Shown piece by piece: positions 1 through 5,340 of a stretch of DNA of 5,340 bases (its first letter is position 1; each line of letters starts with the position of its first letter). The stretch covers positions 1-5,340 of the forward strand of contig JAGHSS010000309.1 in assembly GCA_018065745.1 (NCBI GenBank), read 5' to 3'. The notes beneath the pieces are model-generated. The model had not been told where the DNA came from and made no database searches. It saw only the letters and a program-made list of their open reading frames with translations. The position numbers and the translations under genes were made by a program. Origin of the DNA: Candidatus Neoflavobacterium equi (lineage in GTDB: Bacteria > Bacteroidota > Bacteroidia > Flavobacteriales > Flavobacteriaceae).

Positions 1-1486
1 ATGTTTGGGTGTCATATTTAGATTTTATTTTTTCAAATAATTCTTTTTCTACCGTTTCATCCACTACTTCCCCTTTGGATTTTAATGAAGAAGCTTCTAT
101 CTGCATCAACACTTTAGCTGCTTGAGATCCTCCCATTACAGCCATTTCTGCAGTTGGCCAAGCCAAGAAAAAGCGTGGATCAAAAGCTTTACCACACATG
201 GCATAGTTACCTGCACCATAAGAATTTCCAACCAAGATTGTGAATTTAGGAACTACTGAGTTTCCAACAGCATTTACCATTTTTGCACCATCTTTGATGA
301 TTCCACCATGTTCTGATTTACTTCCAACCATGAAACCGGTTACATCTTGAAGGAATACTAAAGGTATTTTCTTTTGGTTGCAATTTGCTATAAAACGAGT
401 TGCTTTGTCTGCAGAGTCAGAATAAATAACTCCACCAAATTGCATCTCACCTTTTTTATTTTTGATTATTTTTCTTTGATTGGCTACAATTCCTACTGCC
501 CAACCATCAATTCTTGCATAACAAGTAATTAAGGTTTGTCCATAATCAGGTTTGTATTCATCATATTCAGAATTGTCTACAATTCGTTTAATAATTTCAT
601 ACATATCATAAGGTTCATGGCGAAGCTTTGGCAAAATTCCAAAAATTTCATTTGGATCTTGTGCAGGAACTACTGCTTTAATTCTGTTGTATCCTGCTTT
701 GTCAAAGTCTCCAATCATACCAACAATTTTCTTGATGCGATCCAAGGCATCTTTGTCGTCTTTGGCTTTGTAATCAGTAACTCCAGAAATCTCGCAATGT
801 GTGCTTGCACCTCCAAGTGTTTCATTGTCAATTTGTTCTCCAATAGCGGCTTTTACCAAGTAGCTACCAGCCAAAAAGATACTTCCAGTTTTGTCAACTA
901 TCATGGCTTCATCACTCATGATTGGCAGGTAAGCACCGCCAGCAACACAACTTCCCATAACTGCGGCAATCTGCGTAATTCCAGAACTGCTCATGATGGC
1001 ATTATTTCTAAAAATTCTTCCAAAATTCTCCTTGTCTGGAAATATTTCATCTTGAAGCGGAAGGTATACACCAGCACTGTCAACCAAATAAATGATTGGC
1101 AATCTATTTTCCATGGCAATTTCTTGCGCTCTTAAATTTTTCTTTCCTGTGATTGGAAACCAAGCACCAGCTTTCACTGTTGCGTCATTGGCTACAACAA
1201 TACATTGTTTGCCAGAAATGTATCCAATTTTTACCACAACTCCTCCAGAAGGACAACCACCGTGTTCAGCATACATACCGTCACCAACCAAAGCACCAAT
1301 TTCAATGCTGTCTTTTTTTGGATCTAGCAAATAATTTATGCGTTCCCTTGCGGTCATTTTACCTTCACTGTGTAACTTTGCAATTCTCTTTTCACCACCA
1401 CCCATTTTAACTTTAGCTAACTTTTGTTTTAAGTCAGATAAAAGCATGCGGTTGTGATCTTCATTTTTATTGAAATTAATGTCCAT
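1..1486 (-). CDS. Acyl-CoA carboxylase carboxyltransferase (beta) subunit, methylcrotonyl-CoA carboxylase type, 3' end cut by window
   Basis: This is the carboxyltransferase subunit of a biotin-dependent acyl-CoA carboxylase. It moves CO2 from carboxybiotin on the partner alpha subunit to an acyl-CoA in the cytoplasm. The frame is open from ATG at 1486 to the window edge, giving 495 residues. The family is usually about 535-545 residues, so roughly 40 C-terminal residues are missing. The N-terminal crotonase-like half carries GGGEKRIAKLHSEGKMTARERI (29-50, in two parts), YLVDSAGVYLP (133-143), the FPDKENFGRIF segment (149-159) and the oxyanion-hole region MGSCVAGGAYLP (177-188). The C-terminal half carries FLQDVTGFMVG (378-388), GGIIKDGAKMV (394-404), SYGAGNYAMCG (422-432) and WPTAEMAVMGG (443-453). 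The DSAGVYLP and FGRIF context resembles methylcrotonyl-CoA carboxylase beta rather than propionyl-CoA carboxylase, which has DSGGARIQEG. Exact substrate is inferred. ATG 1486 is the first in-frame Met before the conserved N-terminus and is preceded by AAAG. The only upstream promoter-like string, TAGGTTTTG (1528-1520), is one base too long for the consensus. No alpha (biotin carboxylase) subunit is visible. Confidence 0.93.
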   Translation of the reverse strand, partial: MDINFNKNEDHNRMLLSDLKQKLAKVKMGGGEKRIAKLHSEGKMTARERINYLLDPKKDSIEIGALVGDGMYAEHGGCPSGGVVVKIGYISGKQCIVVANDATVKAGAWFPITGKKNLRAQEIAMENRLPIIYLVDSAGVYLPLQDEIFPDKENFGRIFRNNAIMSSSGITQIAAVMGSCVAGGAYLPIMSDEAMIVDKTGSIFLAGSYLVKAAIGEQIDNETLGGASTHCEISGVTDYKAKDDKDALDRIKKIVGMIGDFDKAGYNRIKAVVPAQDPNEIFGILPKLRHEPYDMYEIIKRIVDNSEYDEYKPDYGQTLITCYARIDGWAVGIVANQRKIIKNKKGEMQFGGVIYSDSADKATRFIANCNQKKIPLVFLQDVTGFMVGSKSEHGGIIKDGAKMVNAVGNSVVPKFTILVGNSYGAGNYAMCGKAFDPRFFLAWPTAEMAVMGGSQAAKVLMQIEASSLKSKGEVVDETVEKELFEKIKSKYDTQT

Positions 1487-1590
1487 CTTTAATTTGTTAA
1501 TTCTGCTTCAGCTAATTTACAAAACCTAACGACATCTGAAAGCTTGAAGAAATAATAATTTTTATATGATTTCTTTAATATTACATAACA

Positions 1591-1618
1591 TTAACTTAAC
1601 ATGGAATTATTACATTTG
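1591..1618 (+). promoter_or_regulatory. Bacteroidota-type promoter for the phosphate uptake operon
   Basis: TACATTTG at 1611-1618 is an exact match to the Bacteroidota -7 consensus TAnnTTTG. Seventeen bases upstream lies TTA at 1591-1593, a 2-of-3 match to the -33 TTG. Transcription would start near 1622, leaving a 5' leader of about 17 bases before the ATG at 1639. The leader is A-rich and has no Shine-Dalgarno sequence, as is usual in this phylum. I do not see an obvious Pho-box-like direct repeat next to it. Confidence 0.6.
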
Positions 1619-1638
1619 CGCTATTAAAATTAAAAAAC

Positions 1639-2286
1639 ATGTCATTAAATAACATCTTTCAATTTTTTGTTCCAAAGGATAAAAAGTTTTTTCCACTTTT
1701 TGAACAAGCAACAACAAACTTAGTAATTCTTGCAGAGACTTTACATGAAGCTGTAAATGCTCCAAAAGGAGAAAGAGAAACCTTGTTTAAAAAAATTGAG
1801 GAGCTTGAAGCTAATATCGAAGAGATTACACACAAGACCAACTTGGAATTGAGTCGCAATTTTATCACTCCATTTGACAGAGAGGATATTCACTCCTTAG
1901 TGAAAGCAATTGATGATGTTGCTAGTTATATGCACACTGCTGCAAGTAGAATGCGTTACTACCAAATTGAAAAAATTACAAAATCAATCAGAAAGTTAAC
2001 TGAAATCAATTTGGAAGCTTGTCTTTTAATTAAGAAAGCGGTTATTGAAGATTTGCCAAACATGAACAACCTTAAAGGAATTGCTGAAGCGTGTAAACGT
2101 ATCAACAAATTAGAAAGTAAGGCTGATAACGTTTTTGACAAAGCGGTTGCTGATATTTTTGAAAATGAAATGGATGCTAAAAACATCATTAAATATAAAG
2201 AGGTTCTTTCTGCATTGGAGTCTGCATCAGACAAATGTAAAGGAGTTTCTAACGTTCTTGAAGCTGTTTCAGTTAAACATTCCTAA
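1639..2286 (+). CDS. PhoU-like DUF47 family protein, accessory to Pit phosphate transporter
   Basis: A 215-residue soluble, all-helical protein of the DUF47 (Pit accessory, PhoU-like) family, about the usual family length of 205-225. These proteins are encoded beside Pit permeases and are thought to regulate or assist phosphate transport at the inner face of the membrane; the mechanism is poorly known. Evidence: the N-terminal start LNNIFQFFVPKDKKFFPLFE (3-22) is typical; then EEITHKTNLELSRNFITPFD (61-80) followed by REDIHSLVKAIDDVASYMHT (81-100), the family hallmark 'fitPfdRedi..L..aiDdv'; and a second half with INKLESKADNVFDKAVADIF (155-174) and LESASDKCKGVSNVLEAV (193-210). The repeated acidic ExxxD-like patterns resemble the metal-binding motifs of PhoU. 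There is no signal peptide or membrane segment. The stop is 11 bases before the Pit start, so the two are almost certainly co-transcribed. Confidence 0.93.
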   Translation: MSLNNIFQFFVPKDKKFFPLFEQATTNLVILAETLHEAVNAPKGERETLFKKIEELEANIEEITHKTNLELSRNFITPFDREDIHSLVKAIDDVASYMHTAASRMRYYQIEKITKSIRKLTEINLEACLLIKKAVIEDLPNMNNLKGIAEACKRINKLESKADNVFDKAVADIFENEMDAKNIIKYKEVLSALESASDKCKGVSNVLEAVSVKHS

Positions 2287-2297
2287 TCAATTACAAA

Positions 2298-3386
2298 ATG
2301 GAAATGTTAACTGAGTTACCTGCAATGTTGTTATTTATCATCGTCCTTGCTTTGGGCTTTGATTATATCAACGGGTTTCACGATGCGGCAAATTCAATTG
2401 CTACCATTGTTGCAACCAAAGTTTTAACACCTGTACAAGCGGTAATATGGGCTGCTTGTTTCAATTTTGCTGCCTACTTTATTTCAAAATATTGGATTGG
2501 AGAGTTTAAAATTGGTAATACCATAGCAAAAACGGTTCACGAAGAATTTATTACTCTTGAAGTAATTCTGGCTGGATTGGTAGCTGCAATCATATGGAAC
2601 TTGATGACGTGGAAGCTTGGAATTCCTTCTTCATCTTCACATACATTGATTGGTGGATTTATGGGAGCTGCTTTAACACATGCTTATTATATCTCTGCAG
2701 ATTTAGCTACTGTTGTCAATTCAAAAGTAATTTGGATTTTCTTATTCATCTTTTTAGCGCCTTTGCTGGGGATGTTAATGGCTTATTTTATAACGGTTGC
2801 CATCCTGTGGATTTGTAGAAAAACAAACCCACACAAGGCGGACAAATGGTTCAAAAAATTGCAATTATTGTCTTCTGCTTTGTTTAGTTTAGGACATGGT
2901 GGTAATGATGCTCAGAAAGTAATGGGTATTATTGGTGCAGCTGTAATTTGTTGGCATATGTCTTTACCAGCTTCTGCTGGAGATCCATATCAAGCAATGG
3001 AAGCATCTGAGCGTTTTGGTTACTTTGTTGAGCATTACTATTGGGTTCCAATTGCATCCTTTATCTTTATCGGATTGGGAACTTTGAGTGGTGGTTGGAA
3101 AATTGTGAAAACAATGGGATCTAAAATTACTAAAGTAACTCCTTTGGAAGGGGTAGCTGCAGAAACTGCTGGAGCGTTCTCTTTGTTCATTACGGAACAC
3201 TTTGGAATTCCAGTTTCTACAACACATACCATTACTGGTTCTATTATTGGGGTTGGAATTACTAAAAGAATTTCTGCTGTAAGATGGGGGGTAACAATCA
3301 ACTTGCTTTGGGCATGGATTTTAACCATTCCAGTATCTGCTTTAATGGCTGCATTGGTATACTATATTGTGCATTTATTCAACTAG
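2298..3386 (+). CDS. pit: Inorganic phosphate transporter, Pit family (TC 2.A.20)
   Basis: A 362-residue polytopic inner-membrane permease that imports inorganic phosphate by secondary transport. The coupling ion, H+ (with metal-phosphate) or Na+, cannot be told from sequence alone. The family is built from two inverted repeats, and both halves are visible. Repeat one has GFDYINGFHDAANS (20-33) and GIPSSSSHTLIGG (108-120). Repeat two has GHGGNDAQK (199-207) and GIPVSTTHTITGS (303-315). These contain the conserved Asn-Asp or His-Asp and Ser-Ser/Thr-His-Thr residues that line the phosphate and cation sites in Pit/PiT structures. About ten hydrophobic segments are present, e.g. 10-21, 45-62, 86-104, 144-171, 208-221, 250-262 and 332-358. 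Between the halves is a short basic cytoplasmic loop (174-188) rather than the long loop of eukaryotic PiTs. In PitA the loop is also longer, so this is a compact form. It is the second gene of the DUF47-pit operon and is followed by a strong terminator. Confidence 0.95.
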   Translation: MEMLTELPAMLLFIIVLALGFDYINGFHDAANSIATIVATKVLTPVQAVIWAACFNFAAYFISKYWIGEFKIGNTIAKTVHEEFITLEVILAGLVAAIIWNLMTWKLGIPSSSSHTLIGGFMGAALTHAYYISADLATVVNSKVIWIFLFIFLAPLLGMLMAYFITVAILWICRKTNPHKADKWFKKLQLLSSALFSLGHGGNDAQKVMGIIGAAVICWHMSLPASAGDPYQAMEASERFGYFVEHYYWVPIASFIFIGLGTLSGGWKIVKTMGSKITKVTPLEGVAAETAGAFSLFITEHFGIPVSTTHTITGSIIGVGITKRISAVRWGVTINLLWAWILTIPVSALMAALVYYIVHLFN

Positions 3387-3405
3387 ATCTTAGTGAAATA
3401 TATAT

Positions 3406-3444
3406 ATAAAAAAGAGGATGTTCTGTGAACATCCTCTTTTTTAT
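3406..3444. terminator. Bidirectional rho-independent terminator between pit and the convergent ABC ATPase gene
   Basis: AAAAAAGAGGATGTTC (3408-3423) and GAACATCCTCTTTTTT (3427-3442) are perfect inverted repeats with the 3-base loop TGT; two more outer A-T pairs (3406-3407 with 3443-3444) extend the stem to 18 bp. On the plus strand the stem ends in a run of six T, 20 bases past the pit stop. On the minus strand it also ends in six T followed by alternating TA. It can therefore stop both the pit operon and transcripts arriving from the ABC ATPase gene. Confidence 0.93.
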
Positions 3445-3455
3445 TTTGTGTAAGT

Positions 3456-3581
3456 GGCCGCGTTAGGGGAGGAAGCGGCATCCTTTTGTCAAGGTGGCAA
3501 GTGAAACGCAGCCCCGTACAAAAGATATAGCGTACTACCCGACCCATCCTGGAGTGCAACGACAGCAGATGGGTAACGCCC
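3456..3581. ncRNA. GC-rich structured intergenic element, Flavobacteriia-type (possibly Flavo-1 RNA); orientation unresolved
   Basis: This block is about 55% GC by hand count (72 of 130 over 3451-3580) inside otherwise strongly AT-rich DNA, and it folds consistently. Closing stem: GCGTT (3460-3464) with AACGC (3575-3579), extendable by two G-C pairs (3456-3457 with 3580-3581) across a CC bulge. Central hairpin: CTTTTGT (3483-3489) with ACAAAAG (3518-3524), then C3490-G3516, GG (3493-3494) with CC (3514-3515) and GGC (3496-3498) with GCC (3511-3513). Right hairpin: ACCCATC (3542-3548) with GATGGGT (3568-3574). Between stems lie GAAGCGGCATCC (3472-3483) and AAAAGATATAGCG (3520-3532). From memory these two segments, joined by a variable hairpin, recur in flavobacterial intergenic regions, and the Rfam Flavo-1 motif is my best guess. 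Orientation is open. Purine-rich single-stranded parts favour plus, with TTATTTTG (3441-3448) as a weak promoter. The downstream terminator favours minus, with TAATATTG (3601-3594). Confidence 0.55.
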
Positions 3582-3607
3582 AAATAATTATGACAATATT
3601 ATTTATA

Positions 3608-4288
3608 CTATTTTGAAGTAATTTCTTCTTTTCTAATGTTACCGTCAATCATTACGAGTTTTCTGTCTGCCATGTTTGCGAGCTCTTCGTTATGCGTCAC
3701 GATCACAAATGTGTGCCCAAATTCATCGCGAAGTTGGAAAAACAACTGATGTAAATTTTCTGCCGTTTGGGTATCTAAATTTCCTGAGGGTTCATCTGCG
3801 AATATGACAGCGGGGTTGTTGATCAGCGCTCTAGCCACGGCTACACGCTGTTGCTCTCCACCAGACAGGGCATTTGGTTTGTTGTGGTATCTGTGTGAAA
3901 GGCCCAATTTGTCCAATAATTCTTTGGCTTGTTGTTCCACTTCACTTTTATTTCTTTTGGCTATGAAACCAGGAATACACACGTTCTCTAAAGCCGTGAA
4001 TTCTGGTAATAATTGATGAAATTGAAATATAAAACCCAATTTTTGATTTCTAAATTTAGACAAATCAGCATCAGATAGTTTTAAAATATCAGTACCGTCA
4101 ATGGTCAAGCTGGAATTACTTGAAGCCGCTGGCTTGTCCAAGGTCCCGAGAATGTGGAGTAGGGTGGTTTTCCCAGCTCCAGATGCCCCAACAATGGAAA
4201 CAATTTCACCTTTTTGAATGTGTAAATTAACGCCTTTCAACACTTGAAAGTCGTCATAAGATTTCATTAAATTGATACCGTCAATCAT
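3608..4288 (-). CDS. lolD: ABC transporter ATP-binding protein, LolD/MacB/FtsE subfamily
   Basis: A 226-residue single-domain ABC ATPase that powers a membrane partner by ATP hydrolysis on the cytoplasmic side. All the nucleotide-binding motifs are intact: Walker A GASGAGKT (34-41), Q-loop Gln89 in [18 protein letters not shown] (87-104), signature LSGGEQQR (141-148), Walker B VIFADEP (161-167) with catalytic Glu166, D-loop SGNLD (168-172) and switch His199 in VTHN. The [16 protein letters not shown] stretch and length of about 225 are characteristic of the LolD (lipoprotein release from the inner membrane), MacB and FtsE group, with LolD the closest by eye ([14 protein letters not shown]). 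The gene name is therefore likely but not certain. No LolC/E-type permease is adjacent; the gene stands alone, convergent with pit and divergent from msrA. The ATG at 4288 fits the usual N-terminus; a partial promoter match TACTTTG lies at 4350-4344. Confidence 0.9.
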   Translation of the reverse strand: MIDGINLMKSYDDFQVLKGVNLHIQKGEIVSIVGASGAGKTTLLHILGTLDKPAASSNSSLTIDGTDILKLSDADLSKFRNQKLGFIFQFHQLLPEFTALENVCIPGFIAKRNKSEVEQQAKELLDKLGLSHRYHNKPNALSGGEQQRVAVARALINNPAVIFADEPSGNLDTQTAENLHQLFFQLRDEFGHTFVIVTHNEELANMADRKLVMIDGNIRKEEITSK

Positions 4289-4400
4289 CTTCTTGATATT
4301 TGAAACAAAGAAACAAAAAAAACAGACGCATCACAACGTTTGCCAAAGTATTGTTGTTGAGTTTAAAATTTTGTAAATTAGAGGTATAAAATTATGTGTT

Positions 4401-4937
4401 ATGGATAATGTTTCTCGTGCTTATATGGGAGGTGGATGCTTTTGGTGCACAGAGGCTGTGTTTTCAAGATTAAAAGGAGTTTTTTCAGTTCAACCAGGAT
4501 ATATGGGGGGAAAGACGGTGAATCCAACGTATGAGCAAATATGTACGGGCCTTACAAATCACGCAGAGGTGGTGGAGGTAACTTTTGATGCAAATATCAT
4601 TTCTTACAAGCAACTTTTAGAGGTGTTTTTTGCCACTCATGACCCTTTGTCACTAAATCGTCAAGGTGCTGATGTGGGAACTCAATACAGAAGTGTGTTG
4701 TATTATTTGGATGAAAATCAAAAAGAAACAGCATTGCAGACGATTGATTATTTAAATGAAAACTACTATAAACCAAATACTATTGTAACTGAAATAAGCC
4801 CTATGGTTCCCTTTTATAAGGCAGAAGTGAGTCATAAGGAATATTATGATCGTAACCCTTATCACAGTTATTGTCAGTATGTCATCGCACCAAAGATCAT
4901 AAAATTGAACTCTTATTTTGAAGGAATTGTAAAATAA
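4401..4937 (+). CDS. msrA: Peptide-methionine (S)-S-oxide reductase MsrA
   Basis: A 178-residue cytoplasmic enzyme that reduces the S-epimer of methionine sulfoxide, free or in proteins, back to methionine with thioredoxin-derived electrons. It repairs oxidative damage. The catalytic motif GGGCFWCTEA is at 10-19 with nucleophilic Cys13 and the conserved Glu18. QPGYMGG (31-37), NPTYEQICTGLTNHAEVVEV (41-60), HDPLSLNRQGADVGTQYRSV (80-99) and FYKAEVSHKEYYDRNP (138-153) are standard MsrA blocks. Additional cysteines are Cys16, Cys48 and Cys158 (HSYCQ). Cys158 lies where many MsrAs place a tyrosine/cysteine near the C-terminus and could be a resolving residue, while Cys16 makes a GCFWC-type active site. 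The protein has no signal peptide and no fused MsrB domain. Start: ATG 4401 puts the catalytic motif near the N-terminus, as in short MsrAs; the ATG at 4394 is out of frame. AAATTTTG (4366-4373) is a weak -7 candidate. Confidence 0.96.
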   Translation: MDNVSRAYMGGGCFWCTEAVFSRLKGVFSVQPGYMGGKTVNPTYEQICTGLTNHAEVVEVTFDANIISYKQLLEVFFATHDPLSLNRQGADVGTQYRSVLYYLDENQKETALQTIDYLNENYYKPNTIVTEISPMVPFYKAEVSHKEYYDRNPYHSYCQYVIAPKIIKLNSYFEGIVK

Positions 4938-4965
4938 TTGGCTCGGTTTTTGAGTTGTATCTTTT
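4938..4965 (+). promoter_or_regulatory. Candidate Bacteroidota-type promoter upstream of the small membrane protein gene
   Basis: TTG at 4938-4940, a 17-base gap, then TATCTTTT at 4958-4965 match the Bacteroidota TTG-N17-20-TAnnTTTG pattern except for the final G. The predicted start near 4969 would leave a leader of about 13 bases before ATG 4982. The site sits directly after the msrA stop, so the downstream gene may be transcribed alone as well as by readthrough from msrA; no terminator hairpin is visible in the 44-base gap. Confidence 0.4.
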
Positions 4966-4981
4966 TATAAATCTGTTATTT

Positions 4982-5293
4982 ATGACTAAACAAATAGAGT
5001 TTCTGGAAGGTTCAATACCGTCTGATAAAAACAAATACCGCAATCTTATCTTGGGTCTTGTTTTTGATATGATCGGAAACCTTTCTTATATCATCCCTGG
5101 AGTTGCAGAATTTACTGATATCATCTGGGCGCCGATATCTTCATTTTTGATTTCAAGAATGTATAAGGGAAATGTAGGTAAAATTGCCGGAGTGTTCTCT
5201 TTTATTGAGGAAGCACTTCCAGGTTTTGATGTAATTCCTACTTTTACTATAACTTGGTTTTATACCTATGTTTTTAATAAAAACAAAAATTAA
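4982..5293 (+). CDS. Small uncharacterised protein, probably membrane-associated, with an imperfect internal repeat
   Basis: A 103-residue protein of unknown function. I recall similar proteins in flavobacterial genomes but no name. I start it at ATG 4982, giving MTKQIEFLEG, a charged and soluble N-terminus. A TTG at 4955 would add nine hydrophobic residues but overlaps the candidate promoter and is less convincing. The first 20 residues are polar. After that come hydrophobic stretches at 21-38, 45-60, 66-76 and 82-98, interrupted by charged or Pro-Gly turns. The core carries IIPGVAEFTDIIWAPISSFL (37-56), and a similar pattern recurs as ALPGFDVIPTFTITWFYTYV (78-97), suggesting duplication of a helix-turn-helix hairpin around a Pro-Gly and Asp-Ile. 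Such Asp-x-Ile-Pro signatures recall small membrane families such as DUF4112, but I cannot assign it. It lies 44 bases after msrA and has its own terminator. Confidence 0.82.
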   Translation: MTKQIEFLEGSIPSDKNKYRNLILGLVFDMIGNLSYIIPGVAEFTDIIWAPISSFLISRMYKGNVGKIAGVFSFIEEALPGFDVIPTFTITWFYTYVFNKNKN

Positions 5294-5309
5294 ACAATTT
5301 ATATTTAAT

Positions 5310-5339
5310 AAAAATCCAATACATAGTGTTGGATTTTTT
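5310..5339 (+). terminator. Rho-independent terminator after the small membrane protein gene
   Basis: AAAAATCCAATAC (5310-5322) pairs with GTGTTGGATTTTT (5326-5338) to give a 13-bp stem with loop ATA, and the stem runs into six T (5334-5339). One pair is T5320 with G5328, a G-U wobble in plus-strand RNA but a C-A mismatch on the other strand. This orients it as a plus-strand terminator, 16 bases after the stop codon. Confidence 0.88.
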
Positions 5340-5340
5340 G

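Noticed and set aside
536..1135. A 199-codon plus-strand open frame.
   Set aside because: It lies wholly antisense to the well-conserved carboxyltransferase gene, its translation is rich in Asn, Ser, Phe and His without a recognisable motif, and it is a reading-frame shadow.
1092..1410. Two further overlapping plus-strand open frames of 80 and 85 codons.
   Set aside because: Both are antisense to the 5' part of the carboxyltransferase gene and show no protein family features.
1487..1638. Possible operator palindrome or small gene in the divergent intergenic region.
   Set aside because: Only AT-rich sequence and the promoter-like site are visible; I found no convincing inverted repeat or small coding frame.
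3038..3328. A 96-codon minus-strand open frame inside pit, with others at 2964-3227 and 1959-2234.
   Set aside because: These are antisense shadows of the strongly supported pit and DUF47 genes.
3383..3583. A 66-codon minus-strand open frame between pit and the ABC ATPase gene.
   Set aside because: It runs through the structured element and the terminator hairpin, so its codons are explained by stems. The product has no motif. Such frames are a likely source of false small hypothetical proteins wherever this element occurs.
4394..4408. ATG at 4394 as an alternative start for msrA or as a leader peptide.
   Set aside because: It is out of frame with msrA and stops after four codons (ATG TGT TAT GGA TAA). 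A regulatory mini-ORF cannot be excluded, but nothing supports it.
4955..4981. TTG start giving a 112-residue version of the small membrane protein.
   Set aside because: An ATG is available 27 bases downstream, the extension overlaps the candidate -7 element, and a TTG start is less likely in this phylum.

Overview
The window looks like ordinary chromosome from a Bacteroidota bacterium, most likely a marine or freshwater member of the Flavobacteriia. The coding DNA is AT-rich, start codons lack strong Shine-Dalgarno sequences, and promoter-like sites match the Bacteroidota pattern TTG-N17-20-TAnnTTTG. All the recognisable proteins have the flavour of flavobacterial house-keeping genes. This assignment is inferred from sequence style, not from a database search.

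Layout. Positions 1-1486 (minus) hold most of a biotin-dependent acyl-CoA carboxylase carboxyltransferase (beta) subunit of the methylcrotonyl-CoA carboxylase type, whose C-terminal end lies outside the left edge. A 152-base divergent promoter region separates it from a plus-strand two-gene phosphate uptake operon: a PhoU-like DUF47 accessory protein (1639-2286) and a Pit-family phosphate permease (2298-3386). A perfect 18-bp bidirectional terminator hairpin follows. Next comes a compact GC-rich block (about 3456-3581) with no credible gene. It folds into nested stems and resembles an intergenic structured element that I remember as widespread in Flavobacteriia, possibly the Flavo-1 RNA. On its far side a LolD-type ABC ATPase runs convergently on the minus strand (3608-4288). 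Diverging from it on the plus strand are peptide-methionine (S)-S-oxide reductase MsrA (4401-4937) and a small uncharacterised, probably membrane-associated protein (4982-5293), closed by a clear terminator at the right edge.

How the parts relate. The DUF47-Pit pair is a real functional unit for inorganic phosphate import. The carboxylase subunit (branched-chain amino acid or acyl-CoA catabolism), the LolD-like ATPase (lipoprotein or ABC export energetics), MsrA (repair of oxidised methionine) and the small membrane protein look like independent neighbours. I see no CRISPR array, transposase, phage gene, toxin-antitoxin pair or defence system. The least explained features are the structured GC-rich intergenic element and the small protein with an apparent internal repeat.
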